Shown here: positions 1 through 10,288 of the stretch, piece by piece
Numbering within the stretch: the first letter of the stretch is position 1
How the letters are laid out: every line of letters begins with the position of its first letter
Assembly: GCA_040954595.2 (NCBI GenBank)
Contig: CM082585.2
Span: forward strand, 1-64,000
Origin: Balanoglossus misakiensis
Lineage: Eukaryota; Hemichordata
DNA length: 64,000 nt
Direction: 5' to 3'
The notes under the pieces: generated by a model
Told to the model about the DNA's origin: nothing
Database searches by the model: none
The model's input: only the letters and a program-made list of their open reading frames with translations
Made by a program: the position numbers and the translations under genes

Positions 1-75
1 TCTGTATTTTTAATCCAAGGAATTAAAGTGAATTCAATGCTTGTAAATAATTTCTAATTTCTTCTTACCCTCCAG

Positions 76-198
76 ATATGAATGAATGTCACAGTGGTGG
101 ATATGCATGTCAACACTATTGTCAGAATACCCATGGTAGTTATCTCTGCACTTGCAGACCAGGATTCTATCTGCTGGAGGATGGCCATGCATGTGCCG
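76..198 (+). CDS. Calcium-binding EGF-like exon (intact)
   Basis: One internal exon of a secreted or membrane EGF-repeat protein. It lies between an acceptor (ccctccag, ending at 75) and a donor (gtatgt, from 199), is 123 bp long and is phase 1-1. The frame reads (D)MNEC, HYCQNTHGSYLC, CRPGFYL and GHAC. The six cysteines, the DxNEC start, the N residue and the aromatic in G-S-Y match the calcium-binding EGF consensus of extracellular proteins such as fibrillins. EGF domains of this kind fold through three disulfides and bind calcium between repeats. There are no internal stops. The rest of the gene lies to the left of the window and at 1454 and 13714. The full protein cannot be named from one domain. 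Confidence 0.85.
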
Positions 199-1167
199 GT
201 ATGTAACTGTGGATATTGATATCTTCTGTGGCTACATTGTTTGGGGATTGTATATTGCTACGGTTACAATCAGCTAAACACACATCCTGTCTGTCCATTG
301 CACACATTTTAAAATTTGAAATCAACCGCACACTCGTACTGAACACATGTTTGTTGAAATTGTATCTCAGAATTTTTCCAATTATAATTATGCATAATAT
401 AAACAAATTAACAAATGTGAAAACTTATCTTTGAAAATTTGTTTGCAAGGGAGAAAAAGTAATCTGTATTTTAAAAATCAGACAAAGTTTTGCTGACAGG
501 GTACACAAGTTTCAGGGGATTTTGTTAAAATGAGAATGATAGAGAGTGTTAAAATTCCTAGAAAGGGATCGCCATGGATATTGAGGACTTTGGTGTAAAA
601 ACAATTAATTGATCAAGAAATATGTGGTTAAGAATATGTGTCATCAACCTCACACGATACTATAAGACTGTCTGATATATTCATGTACAAGTATTTTCAC
701 TACTTATTTGCATAATTTAATGAAATTAGCATAAATTATCAACCTATAGCTAAATAAATTACCTCTGCAAAGAATAAATATACACTTAGAAAATTCATAT
801 AGTTTTCATCTCATTTTAAAGACATTACAAAATGCTTCTCTGAGGGTACAGTAATTTTTAACGGGTATATTCTTGATAACTCATCACCATGAATGAGCAT
901 TTCAAAACTTAACAAGGCCAGTGTACGAAATAAAGCCTGTCCGACAGTCCGAGACTGGTTGTTTTTCTGTAGGACTGGTAAAAATAAAATGTTACCAGTC
1001 CGACAGACAGGTTGAATTTAGCGTGGGAGTTGACTAGTGGTATCATGGCATCTTTTAGACTTTCCCAGGTTCATGTATTGCAATTAAAAGAAACAATGAC
1101 TGCTTGATATTTCCTATGAATTTCGAACACTGACAAGGCATATGGCTAAATAGGATTCAGTGTTTGT
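199..1167. other. Intron, no gene seen
   Basis: AT-rich intronic sequence between two EGF exons. At about 905-1030 there is a stretch rich in 'ccgacag' and 'actggt' words that looks like a diverged interspersed repeat, but no family was recognised. No coding frame carries any domain. Confidence 0.5.
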
Positions 1168-1440
1168 GCACCTTCTATCCACAATGCTGGATCTATTGAC
1201 AGTTTTCAAAGGGGTTTAAAGACTCGTCTTTTTATTCAGCACTATTTCATTCCATTGCTTTTTTGGTTTATAGGGATTGTCTTTCAGAACTGTTTCTGTT
1301 TGTTTGGGGTTTTTAAGTGTAATTTTTTATCCTTTAAGCTTTCACTTGTTTTCTAATTTTATTATTTTCTGTAGAAGATGTATGTGTATTACATTTGTTA
1401 GGAAATAAATAATAATAAAATAAATAAATAATAATAACTA
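1168..1440 (+). mobile_element. 3' tail of a CR1/L2-like non-LTR retrotransposon
   Basis: A short frame near 1185-1250 reads SIDSFQRGLKTRLF, which matches the usual C-terminal end of CR1/L2-like reverse transcriptase ORFs (DSFKxxLKTxLF). It is followed by a T-rich 3' UTR and an AATAAATAAT-type simple tail at 1405-1440. The copy is strongly 5' truncated and carries no catalytic domain. It sits just upstream of the acceptor of the next EGF exon. Confidence 0.6.
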
Positions 1441-1453
1441 TCTTTGATTTCAG

Positions 1454-1570
1454 ATGTCAATGAATATATGGAGAGAGCAGATCTTTGTGAAGGCCAGTGT
1501 GTGAATACAGCAGGCTCTTTTTATTTCACTTGTGCTGTGGAATATTGATTGGTCAATGGAGAGTGTACAG
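1454..1570 (+). pseudogene. Decayed calcium-binding EGF-like exon
   Basis: Splice signals are intact (tttcag ending at 1453, gtaaga from 1571) and the exon is phase 1-1, 117 bp. The frame reads (D)VNEY, LCEGQCVNTAGSFYFTC, then AVEY, a TGA stop and LVNGEC. The first cysteine of the EGF pattern is tyrosine, the fifth is missing and there is an in-frame stop. The domain cannot form, and the transcript would end here if the exon were included. Because it is phase 1-1 it can be skipped. It is a pseudo-exon of the same gene as 76-198. Confidence 0.75.
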
Positions 1571-2267
1571 GTAAGATCAACACAATATAGAAATAATGCA
1601 CGACGCCATGACCATTAATGTTTGTTTATGGGCAAGGGCGAGGGGAAAGCCAAAAATTCATGGGCGAGGCTTCCGAGCCCATTAATTTTAGCTTAGCTAG
1701 AGCCCGAGCCCTGCATTTATTTCCATTACATTACCAACAATCTCAAGAAAACCGTCAATATTTCTGAAAATGTCCCACACACAAGACTTGGGGCCCCGGA
1801 ACTTGTGTTATGCAAAATGTTGTGTTCACTGAACTGTTTGCTAATATTACTATTCAGATTTACGGGCATGTAAACAAACCATTACTGGGTATTTGTGGTC
1901 AGTGATGTCGTTCATCTTGACCAATTAAAATGCGACGCACAGACCACGGTAATATAATATGTGGGCAACGAAAGGTCCTGTATCTGTAATTTTTGAATTT
2001 TTATTCAGTATTATTCTGGTTGTCAACGATCATTTCAGCTCGGTGAAGCTGGGTAAGCAATGTTGTTATTGTTTAAACATTGTATTCAAGCCTGTGTCTG
2101 GACTTGGATGCAATTTGTCAATAATAACAGTGATTGGTAACTGCATGTTTACATAACTGGCTATCTGTTAAAGAGACCATTTGCTGTGTGTACAGTACAC
2201 ATGCCATTGGCCGCTTATGGGTCAGCCAGTGTTTGCCTGTTAATCTCTCGATGTGTGTTATTCTGTC
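1571..2267. other. Intron with a possible interspersed repeat
   Basis: At about 1600-1760 there are GC-rich words around 'gggcgaggcttccgagccc' that look like a diverged repeat with internal complementarity. The remainder shows nothing codable. Short open frames here have no domain features. Confidence 0.35.
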
Positions 2268-2271
2268 TGTA

Positions 2272-2303
2272 CAGTCAGATCGCACGGTACTCATTAACAT
2301 ATG
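2272..2303 (+). repeat. Left terminal inverted repeat of the 10.6-kb element
   Basis: It begins CAGTCAGATCGCACGGT and matches the reverse complement of 12813-12844 at 29 of 32 bases. TGTA directly precedes it. Its inner part overlaps a perfect 22-bp palindrome at 2290-2311, centred on ACATATGT. The palindrome is a plausible transposase site, but no binding protein is shown by the sequence. Confidence 0.7.
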
Positions 2304-2502
2304 TTAATGAGGGAAAGTACTTCAAACCATGTAGCTGTTAGAGTGGGCCCCGCTGAAGGGTCGCAAAATAGGCCATTTTTTACGCGACATTATAGAGCTG
2401 ATTTCAGGCGAGGAGGACTGTGTACAAAATTGAGTATAGACAACTCAGGTTTTAAAGGATGTTTCATCATTTCCACTGTGTCAACGTCACTACATCCTTG
2501 CT

Positions 2503-2772
2503 ATGAGAAAAAGCCATCCCTTGTGTACTTCGTGCTTATCACGGGCAAACAATTTGTTTAAAATCCCTGATTTTGAAATGGTGCAAACATTTCACCAACA
2601 AACTAACACACCATTTGCCCTTACTCAAGACAGCCTGATTTGTTTGAAATGTTATAAAACATTTGTTGCTTTAGCGGAAAAAGCCAGGTGTAGTATTCAA
2701 CAAGGCTTAATTATGTCGAGTGATATAGCACTTGCTGAAGAAATTAAAAAATATGTCACAATGCTACAATAA
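2503..2772 (+). pseudogene. N-terminal C2C2 finger segment of the TIR-element protein
   Basis: Open frame of 89 codons starting at an ATG, which may be the true start because it is the first ATG in this frame beyond the TIR region. It has CTSC near residue 8 and CLKC near residue 48, a CxxC...CxxC arrangement that could bind one zinc ion, followed by a mostly helical stretch. The frame then stops, while the clearly related continuation (GCSCDDD, ACWKTVVF) runs one frame over from about 2768. A single-base lesion near 2760-2770 therefore breaks the protein. The role is unknown; DNA or protein binding by the finger is inference. Confidence 0.5.
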
Positions 2773-3472
2773 AGGATGCAGCTGTGACGACGACTTGGTG
2801 AATTTTGCATGCTGGAAAACTGTTGTCTTTTTAGGAGAAGTGCTCCTCAGAAAACATGCCATTCTATTGTTTGATGTCAGGCAATATTTCAATGATTGTT
2901 TAGACAATGAATATCAGACTTTGCGACCCAATGTCAAGTTACAACGAGTGGAATTCCACAGAAAACCTAAAAGCTGGCTTATTCGGGAATTGCTATGTGT
3001 GTATTTTCCAATTCACCTTTCTGTTGTATCAAAAGTGAGTAGAAAGTTCTCCACCTTTTTGTACCGAACAGGTTCAGATCTCACTATTGCCCTCCAAAAT
3101 GCACTTGTCGAACATCCTCAGTATGTTGTGCAAGCTGAGAAACAGATAGAGAGGCTTGAAAAGCAAGTAAGAGACTTGAGTAAAGTTGACGTTGACTTTT
3201 TCAAAATGCTTGATTTGGTGGCTGTGAAATTAAATGCCAGCATTTATCAGCAATCTCAAGAATTCAGTAATTACTGCAAAACAAACAATGTTGATCTGAG
3301 TACACTTGATGTTGAATATATTGTCAGTGAGGTTGACCCTATGTTATGGAACACTGTTGTATATTTAACGTTGAACAACAGTGAACGCAATAAATTAAAA
3401 AGCTCCAACTTTGTATGGAATAAACACAACTATGGATTTTATGACCGGCACTCTATGGAGAGTAGAGCATGA
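2768..3472 (+). pseudogene. Conserved linker segment of the TIR-element protein
   Basis: This frame of roughly 235 codons has no internal stop and a protein-like composition. It includes a basic stretch with paired hydrophobics (RKPKSWLIRELLCVYF) and a helical, charge-rich section with coiled-coil character (QAEKQIERLEKQVRDL, about 3130-3180). It ends at TGA 3470-3472, but the related sequence continues in another frame from about 3411. A second frame lesion therefore lies near 3410-3430. No domain name is assigned. Its place between the finger and the OTU block is the only functional context. Confidence 0.5.
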
Positions 3473-4501
3473 TTCCTCAGGCGTTTCTTTTGTGTGTATG
3501 CTATTGTTCATTTGTTCTGATCATTGTACTTACCCATTGCATACTTACCTGGCTGACATTGTTGAAGGTTATAGTAAGTCATCTACTCTAGTGAAAATTC
3601 TAAATTGATTTGGTATTATTTGTTCTGGAGATACATTGCATAGATACATGTTGGGAGTGATCAACAAAAGAACATCAGCTGATTTCACAGAGGAAAATAT
3701 TGCAAATAATGCATTTTGTTTAACTTCCATTGACAATATTGATAAATCAGCTAAATATGCAGCTGTTAGAGCTGATCCAAAGGACAGAGGTTTCCACGGT
3801 ACTTCTTATCGAATGGTCCAACCAAAATCAAAGTCAATTCTGAACAGTATTGATGATATTGTTTTTGGCAGTCATGACAAACATTCAACTGTCAAAGATT
3901 TTCAGCTAATCAACATTTATGGTGATGGAAGGTGCTTTTTCAGGAGCATCTCTGTGAGAAATGATTTTGCATTACGAAATTGTGATCGTCTACTTAATGG
4001 ACTCCCTTCTGACCCAATTTTAGCTGACCGAGAGAAAATATTCACAGACAAGTTAAGAGCAGATACAGTAGACATAATGCGTGCCAATCATATATACTTT
4101 GAAGGACATATATACACCAAGCAGAATGATATATTTGCAAGAGGTGATGGTGATGTGTTCTCCAAGACTGAGCCTGTCTGTCTCTTGTACACACCAGACA
4201 GGCCAGGTCAACCAGGCCATTATGATTTGCTTCTTAACAGGCAGTTAATTAAAAGAAAAGATAGTCTGGTGAGTGAAAATGCAAAGAATTCATTTGAACG
4301 GTGTCAGGAATTAAACAGTGGCTTTTGTTCACAAAATACAGTAGACTCTGAAATGAATAAAATTTTGGCCAATTTTCCTTGTGGAAATAATACTAAAATC
4401 ATGGTTGACAGATCTATCTCAAAAAATACTGGTACAGGTTTGAGTGCACCTGTGAGTAAAGCCTGTACATTTACGGAGAAAAAATTCAATGATACTGTTC
4501 A
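3411..4501 (+). pseudogene. OTU-type cysteine protease segment of the TIR-element protein
   Basis: One frame runs from about 3411 to 4501, broken only by a TGA at 3606-3608 in the context ILN-stop-FGI. Related proteins, from memory, have arginine there, so this looks like a CGA-to-TGA change. The block PLHTYLADIVEG, SSTLVKILN, SIDNID is the conserved lead-in. The OTU core starts at about 3905 (INIYGDGRCFFRSIS), with the catalytic Asp-Gly-x-Cys arrangement, and ends at GHYDLLL (about 4217-4237), with the expected catalytic histidine. The core is about 110 residues and seems shortened in the middle compared with usual OTU domains. OTU enzymes cleave ubiquitin-type isopeptide bonds, and several transposable elements carry one. 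After codon position 4501 the frame runs into the L1-like insertion. Activity of this copy is unlikely. Confidence 0.75.
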
Positions 4502-6217
4502 TTTTTTTTTTTTTTTTTTATTTCCATTCATTTAATCTTACATGTATCATAAAGATAAATCGTGTTTTGATGAAATAAATAAATAAATAAATAAATAAAA
4601 AATAATACTATATAAAAAGAGATTCACCAGGTACATTTGTTTAACAAAATAATTACATCTCAGACGGAAGCAAGGATTTTCTTCCAATAATGGGTGAAAT
4701 CTAGATTATTATTCCTTTTGAGTATTTGGTGCATAAATTGTAGATATCTGTAAAATATATCGAAATTGGTTTTTGCTCTAATGCTGTTAATATCATGTTG
4801 TAAATGGACCCATGAAGCGAATACACAATACTTTGCAATGGTAATGACAATGTTTACAAATCTATAAAGAGGATGACTGTACATAGTTTTGTAACCAAGA
4901 ATAATAGTTTCTAAGTCGACCTCATGACATATGCCAAGTTTGCTGAGCAAAGCAGATAAACGCTGCCAAAAATCCCCTAAACGTTGACATTTTAAAAATA
5001 GATGCTCATAAGAATCAGTTACATTTCAAAGACAACATAGATCATTTTTACTAATTTTCCATCTTAAAAGATTGATGCCACATGGCAAAATGTTATGCAT
5101 AATCTTAAAGTTAAATTCAGCAAGTTTCCTATCACAACACAATCCAGTCGTTTGGTTAACCCATATAGTTCTCCACTGTAGTGGAGTAGTCATGGTCAAA
5201 CGACGATTCCATGTATTTTCACAATATGGACGAATAAAACGATTTTGCACAAAAATACTGTAAAAAATTTTGAAGTAAGGCGAGACAGATCATTAGGTAA
5301 AACAAAAACTTTTCCATTGACATGAAGAAAATTCTTTTCTCTACGCATCTGATGCAACTGAGTACCTTTCAACACAGACTTCCATTCTCTGGGAATAAGA
5401 TTCCGCAACTTCATCCATTCAACTATCCAATTTGACTTATTCTCGAGTTTTTGTAACAACAGTGTAGGTGGAAGAAAATCGCCGTTGGTATCGACAATGT
5501 CCTGGACATAGATAATATTTGAGTGAATCCAACCAGGGAAAAAAAGAGTCTTACCATTATCTGAAATGTTGACATTACCCCAGATAATTTGATTACGCAC
5601 ATCTAAATTACTGAGTTTGGAGAAAGTGACGCAACCACCTTTTGCACTATGCCAAGCTGAAATTACTTGTTTATAGAAAAAGGGAATTCTCTCGAGAAAT
5701 GGGAAACAGGAAATGTTGCTAAAATTGAAATGAAAAATAAGAAAATCTGGACCATAGTGCCCGAGCCAATGCAGTGGCAAGGCCTTCCATTTGGCAGAGG
5801 AATTGTCACATAATCTACGAACCCATGATGAACAAAAGGCGTCATGGATGGCAAAAATGTCAGGCATGTTTAGTCCCCCGCAATCATAAGGGGCAATGAG
5901 TGTGAGCCTTTTGATTTTGTCTGGCTTGTCATTCCACAGAAATTTGAAAATAAGACGGTTGATATTCGTGAGCCACGTTTCAAAAGCACCAAGATTAAGC
6001 ATAAGGTAGTAAATTGTGGGCAGTGCCAAAGACTTTAAAACCGTAATTTTGCCATAAAGGCTCAGCTTACGTCGTGACCAGATGTTGAGCACGCTTTTAA
6101 GCCTTTCAATTTTCTTTTCCCATTTCAAAAGTAGACATTTCAGTCGATCGTATCCAAAGAAAACCCCAAGGGATTTTATAGGCTGTTGCTCCCACATAAA
6201 ACCCCCAGGTTTATCAT
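4502..6217 (-). mobile_element. 5'-truncated L1/Tx1-clade retrotransposon insertion
   Basis: It is flanked by a perfect 13-bp target duplication, atgatactgttca, at 4489-4501 and 6218-6230. The 3' end is on the left: a T-run at 4502-4519 is the reversed poly(A) tail, and ATAAATAAATA simple repeat lies at about 4573-4600. The minus-strand coding remnant (about 6197 down to 4660) shows LGVFFGYDR, RRKLSLYGKITVLKSLALP, FKFLWN and GGLNMPDI, the C-terminal region that follows the reverse transcriptase in L1/Tx1 ORF2 proteins. The RT and endonuclease catalytic parts were lost to 5' truncation. It interrupts the OTU-bearing ORF, so it is younger than the host element. Confidence 0.9.
4660..6197 (-). 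pseudogene. L1/Tx1 ORF2 C-terminal remnant
   Basis: Three successive minus-strand frames (6197-5196, 5250-5026, 4950-4660) together give one degraded C-terminal half of an L1-type ORF2. The longest has 333 codons. Besides the RRKLSLYGKITVLKSLALP signature it contains WVRRLCD...WKALPLHWLGHYG, typical of the region after the thumb. The last frame contains a hydrophobic helix-rich piece (RFVNIVITIAKYCVF). At least two frameshifts separate the pieces. It is non-functional, since no catalytic domain is present. Confidence 0.85.
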
Positions 6218-6230
6218 ATGATACTGTTCA

Positions 6231-6740
6231 TGATGATGTAGTATTTAATTAAACCACCTCTACTGAGACAACATCAACCACAGTCATCAATTTCGCTGTC
6301 AGATTTTGACATTAAACAAGAAGAAGCCATTGCTTGGTCAGAACTGTTTTCTGACGCATTCATTTTTGCTCTACAAAAAATACAATGCACAGAGCTGATA
6401 TAGAAACAGTATTTGGGGATTTTAAATCAACATTAGCAACAACTGCTAACAGTAATGACAGTGAATGCTCAAATGTCATTTATTTGGGCATATCAAGTGA
6501 ACACGCAGACTCTATTGAAACTGTCCATAACATTATCAATAAGCTGTATATGTTACATTCAGAGTTGGTGTAAGAATAAAATACCTGGTTGTGGTTGGTG
6601 ATGGGAAAACTTTCCATCACCTGATAAAGTTAAAAGACATGTATGGTGCAGATTTAGACTGGTTGCAGCCTTTTATCGGAGACTGGCATACTCTAAAAAA
6701 TTACCAACCAGTCATCATGAAAATATTCTGGGATGCTGAC
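6231..6740 (+). pseudogene. DWHTLKN block of the TIR-element protein
   Basis: The coding sequence resumes right after the L1-like insertion. One frame reads PPLLRQHQ through ISLSDFDIKQEEAIAW (6254-6400), a second covers 6385-6573 (NVIYLGISSEHADSIETV) and a third covers 6574-6740 (YLVVVGDGKTFHHLIKLK, then GDWHTLKNYQPVIMKIFWDA). The last string is the most conserved piece, and I recognise it as a hallmark of a repetitive metazoan protein family without a known reaction. At least two single-base lesions separate the frames. The reading stops being family-like at about 6740, where a different sequence begins. Confidence 0.6.
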
Positions 6741-7214
6741 GTGACGGATTTTGTTTTCGAATATTATCGTTGTATCCTACGATTTCAGCATACCCGTACC
6801 ACATCTGAAAAAGTCATCGATTTTGGGTGTTTTTGGACGCACTCTTCCACCGGTATCGCTTCTTAGCACGACGAAAACAGAAAAAAACGATCTTCCCTGG
6901 TTCAAGCAACTAATGAATACGTATCAAGTTCGTTTTTGAGGTCACGGAATAAAAAGCCTTAGGCTTTTGAAATTTGACCTAGCTAATTTGCATATCAATG
7001 GCGTCAGGGGGCGCGCGCTCACAATCGTGCAGATTTTCAACTAGTTACCAGCCCCTTGTTAGACTCTGAAAACGGCTTAGTCCAAATCGGGGTGTAATGT
7101 CCTATAAAGGCCCATAGCAACGAGCAAAAAGATCCCAGGGACCCATCTTAAAACATCTGGCAGGGTTCAATCATAAAGGGGGAACTTCGGAAACCCTAGT
7201 TCAGTGTACAAATT
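6741..7214. repeat. Foreign segment inside the TIR element
   Basis: The conserved coding block stops at GATGCT near 6738 and family-like coding resumes at about 7215 (FKLTHRFPTQIWERMF). The 470 bp between are more GC-rich (for example gggggcgcgcgctc near 7009) and have no extended frame with domain features. It is most simply an inserted repeat. No clear terminal repeats or target duplication were found, so an intron or a deletion scar remains possible. Confidence 0.4.
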
Positions 7215-7486
7215 TCAAGCTAACTCATCGCTTCCCAACACAAATTTGGGAACGTATGTTTAGATGTCTTGTCAATTCCTTTTTGAATCAGAGGGGTGAA
7301 ACCCATAATACCCAGCACTGTCCCTTAGATACAGAAACAGTCCAAAAATGTTTACTAGAAGCTGTCACAAAATGTTTGGAATGTACTGAAGATAAAGCTG
7401 ATCATATTGACAAAATTAATGGTGACCTTAAGGCTCAACTTACTGGCTTGCAAGAGGAATTTCAGATTTTTTGTGACAGAACATAG
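7215..7486 (+). pseudogene. Helical segment of the TIR-element protein
   Basis: Ninety codons in one frame, including TQIWERMFRCLVNSFL and a charged helical run (VTKCLECTEDKADHID, then LKAQLTGLQEEFQIF). The frame terminates at TAG 7484-7486. The next recognisable block starts at about 8086 after 600 bp of AT-rich sequence ending in a plausible acceptor (tgtgcag at 8088), so an intron between the two is possible. A donor was not identified with confidence. No function can be assigned. Confidence 0.45.
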
Positions 7487-8085
7487 TACGATATTTTACC
7501 CACAAGTCTCCGTTATTTGTATCATCGAAGGTTGCCCATTTAATAACTTTTTCTGTTTTAGATACTAACAATGATATGAAGTACATATAAATCTATTTAT
7601 TTTTATCTAGGAAAAGTACGTTGAGGAATTAGAATGTAAATTTCAAAATCAAAATTTAAAAGCCATAGAAATCAAAGTATCAATGTACTGCAAATGTCAC
7701 ACTTTAGGGGAAACAAGCAATGACTAACTGAGGTGGCCAGTCTCTGTTGAAAGTTAACATGTAAATTTCCATTGTTCTGTCAATAGAAAAAATCAATATC
7801 TTTTTGTTTGATTAAACAGGTTTTACAAGTGACCCTGTTTTACTCCAAACTTTTTTGTATGGCTGGCTATGCAATTGCTTGATTATTTTATAAAATTCGT
7901 ATCTCCTCTCTCAATAATGCATAATTTTCTAAATCATTTGAAATGGTAATTGACAATAAGATTCACCTTAAAAGTAAGATCTCAAAATTTATATTAGTGG
8001 TGTACAATTCTCTCTACACATGTTAACTTTGCCTGGTTTGACTGAGTAAATGATTGTACAAATCAGAATGAATCATGGGATATTT
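7487..8085 (+). other. Probable intron inside the TIR-element gene
   Basis: AT-rich and without a conserved frame, lying between two family-like coding blocks and ending near a CAG acceptor-like site at about 8086-8088. It could equally be an old insertion. No donor was convincingly found. Confidence 0.35.
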
Positions 8086-8688
8086 CACGTACTGTGCAGA
8101 AGGGCAAATACAGACAAAACTTTCAAATTTTGGGTTAGATTTATAGAGGACGATTTGTTTGCATACATGTCTTTGTACATTGCAATAAGGTCAGGAAATT
8201 GGAACCTTCGAATATTGGCTTTGAAACAAATGAACCCACTGTTCCATGCATATGACCGATCCCTGTACTTGAGGTTAATTCCCAGACATCTCGCTGACCT
8301 TCTGAAGATGCCAAACTCTCTGTTGTTACATTTCAAAGCAGGTGGTTTTGTTTGCAATTTGTCAGGCTCAACTTGGGTTAATGTAGCACTAGATGAAGCC
8401 CATGAAATGTGTGTCAATAAAGATGTTAAAGCTGCATTGCATACTTCTACAGGTGGGTTAATGGAGAGAATAGCAATTTATTTACCCTATAGAGCTATGG
8501 CTGCCAAGAATCTAAAAGATCAGTTATTTCCTTTCCAAAATGAAACCCATAATTCAGTTAGCGTACATAAAATAAATGAGTCAAACTGCAGGTTGTATAT
8601 CAATTGTCTTGAAGGTGCTGATGTATTTTCACCACTTAATACCGCCAGGGAGCTAACTAATATATTTTCAGATGACACAGCGAAAAAT
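8086..8688 (+). pseudogene. FIEDDLFAYMSLYIAIRSGNW block of the TIR-element protein
   Basis: About 200 codons without a stop. The conserved string FKFWVRFIEDDLFAYMSLY is followed by IAIRSGNWNLRILALKQMNP, LFHAYDRSLY, LRLIPRHLADLL and VALDEAHEMCVNKDVKAA. These motifs occur together, in this order, in the same metazoan repetitive protein family as DWHTLKN and HEEADTR (from memory). The composition suggests a helical fold, and the conserved Asp/Glu residues (ALDEAHE) could be catalytic, but that is speculation. The family-like sequence ends around SDDTAKN. The last 25 or so codons of the open frame (to 8763) come from an inserted repeat. Confidence 0.65.
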
Positions 8689-9760
8689 AGCGTCAAGGAC
8701 ACTGTGGTCCCATTTGAGGATTATGTAGAAACAGTGACACACCAGAATAAAAATTACAGGTGACATTGCAAGCAGATATGATCTTACGATATAGAAATAT
8801 GGAATGTAAAAACAAGGAACATGCCCAAAAATTGACCAAAAATTGTCTGTACAAACACATATGAGAAGCAACTTCTTTCAGTCAGCCCTGGAACAGACAG
8901 ACAGACAGACACACACACACACACACACACACACTGACCTGCCACTGGTAATTAAAAATTTAATAGCCCATGGTCTCTCTGACAGCTGGCTTATTGAAGT
9001 TATGTAAACATGTCTAAGTTGGGGGTAACGACTCCTTGTAAACAGTAACTTTCAAAACAACTGGATAATTGGTTAAGGAGAAGATTTGCTAACCAAAAAC
9101 AAAGAAACTTTCATAAAAACTCGCTAAATATTGAATATTTCTGATATCAGAATTGAATAAAAGTTGCACATATACATGTATGTGTTATGAAATTATATCC
9201 CAAATTTCAAAGCAATCAGAGAAAAAACAAATTTCAAAGCAATCAACAAGCAGTTTCACAAAAGATATTTGTTCAAAAGTGGCAAAAACACAAAATTGTA
9301 CAATACCTTACCTCAATCACTACAAGGAACATGCTGCCAAAGTTCTATGCAATATGACAAACAGTTTCAGGAAAACAATTTTTGACAAAAATTGCAAAAG
9401 TTTCCCCGATAACACATTTATGAAAATATCACATTTTTTACAACATATTACTTGACTTACACCTACGAACATGCCTACCAAATTGCAAAGCAATCTGGCA
9501 TGCGGTTTTAAAGAAAAATAAATTGACCAAAAATGGCAAATATTGCTCAAAATTATAAATATGCAAATTTTGCAACAATTTGAACAAAACTATGGTTACT
9601 CAGACAACCATTAGGAAGCTTCATGCTAAATTTCAAAGAAGTAAGCCCATCACTTTCAGAAATGAAGACTTTTTACTAATAACATGGAAAAATACAAAAA
9701 AATGCATAAAAAATAGGTAATCAATAATATTAGCTCAAAACATACATCAATTGTAAGCCA
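8689..9760 (+). repeat. Inserted ~1-kb interspersed repeat, second copy at 62.3 kb
   Basis: From 8712 (atttgaggattatg) to about 9750 the sequence can be aligned nearly end to end with 62301-63350. Shared words include gaaacagtgacacaccag, atatgcaaattttgcaac and gcataaaaaatagg. Its left end here is a 24-bp motif (agcgtcaaggacac and on to ggtccca) that recurs at 12871-12894 in inverse orientation. Microsatellites (GACA)n and (CA)n lie at 8895-8935. It splits the TIR-element coding region between SDDTAKN and the nuclease block. No protein was recognised in it. Confidence 0.7.
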
Positions 9761-9775
9761 AACAAGAGAAAACTA

Positions 9776-10288
9776 GTGAACTTCTTGTCAGCCACATCTT
9801 TAAAAATAATTGTGCCGGCTCTGCAAGGTGATCAGGTCCTCATTACAGCAGGTGGCTTTGATGGAGAAAATAGGGACAAGAATCTTTTCGTTGGTAGTAA
9901 TGGAATTGTGTCTGAGTGGGAAGCCAAAAGTTGTCATGAAGAAGCTGACAGTAGATGCATCCTTCATGCAGTTCAGTCCTCTTACAAGAAAGGTGTTATT
10001 TACTCCCCTGATACCGATACTTATCATGTTCTCCTCCCAGTACTATATCAACATGTTCAAAAGGAGATATTTGTACAACTTGATAATGATTTATCAAATC
10101 TCACTTATTTAGACATGAATCAATTCAAATCAGATTTAAATTTAGACCCTGATTTGCAACATATTCCCCTCCAATATTTAGGCAAAATATTTCAAACACT
10201 GTTCATATGCACAGGTTGTGACTATACTTTGCAGGCATCGGAAGGAAATCTTTCTACAAGACATTTTTTCAATACTCTGAATTTATAA
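9776..10288 (+). pseudogene. FEN1/XPG-like (PIN-fold) nuclease domain of the TIR element
   Basis: A 170-codon frame with three acidic motifs in the order and spacing of 5'-nucleases of the FEN1/XPG superfamily: HEEADSR at about 9938 (compare EAEA in XPG-I), SPDTD at about 10007 (compare SxDxD) and CTGCDYT at about 10218 (compare LGxDYT). In that superfamily these aspartates and glutamates bind two metal ions and cut flap or branched DNA. The assignment rests on motif reading only. The ATG at 9776 is not a reliable start, since upstream coding was displaced by the repeat at 8689-9760. The frame ends at NTLNL followed by TAA, while the conserved continuation (TSGTLIPGTLID) is one frame over from 10288, so a single-base lesion truncates it. 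All three acidic motifs are intact. Confidence 0.65.

Noticed and set aside
7487-8085. A defined spliceosomal intron
   Set aside because: Only the acceptor side is plausible; no convincing donor was found, so it is listed as probable only.
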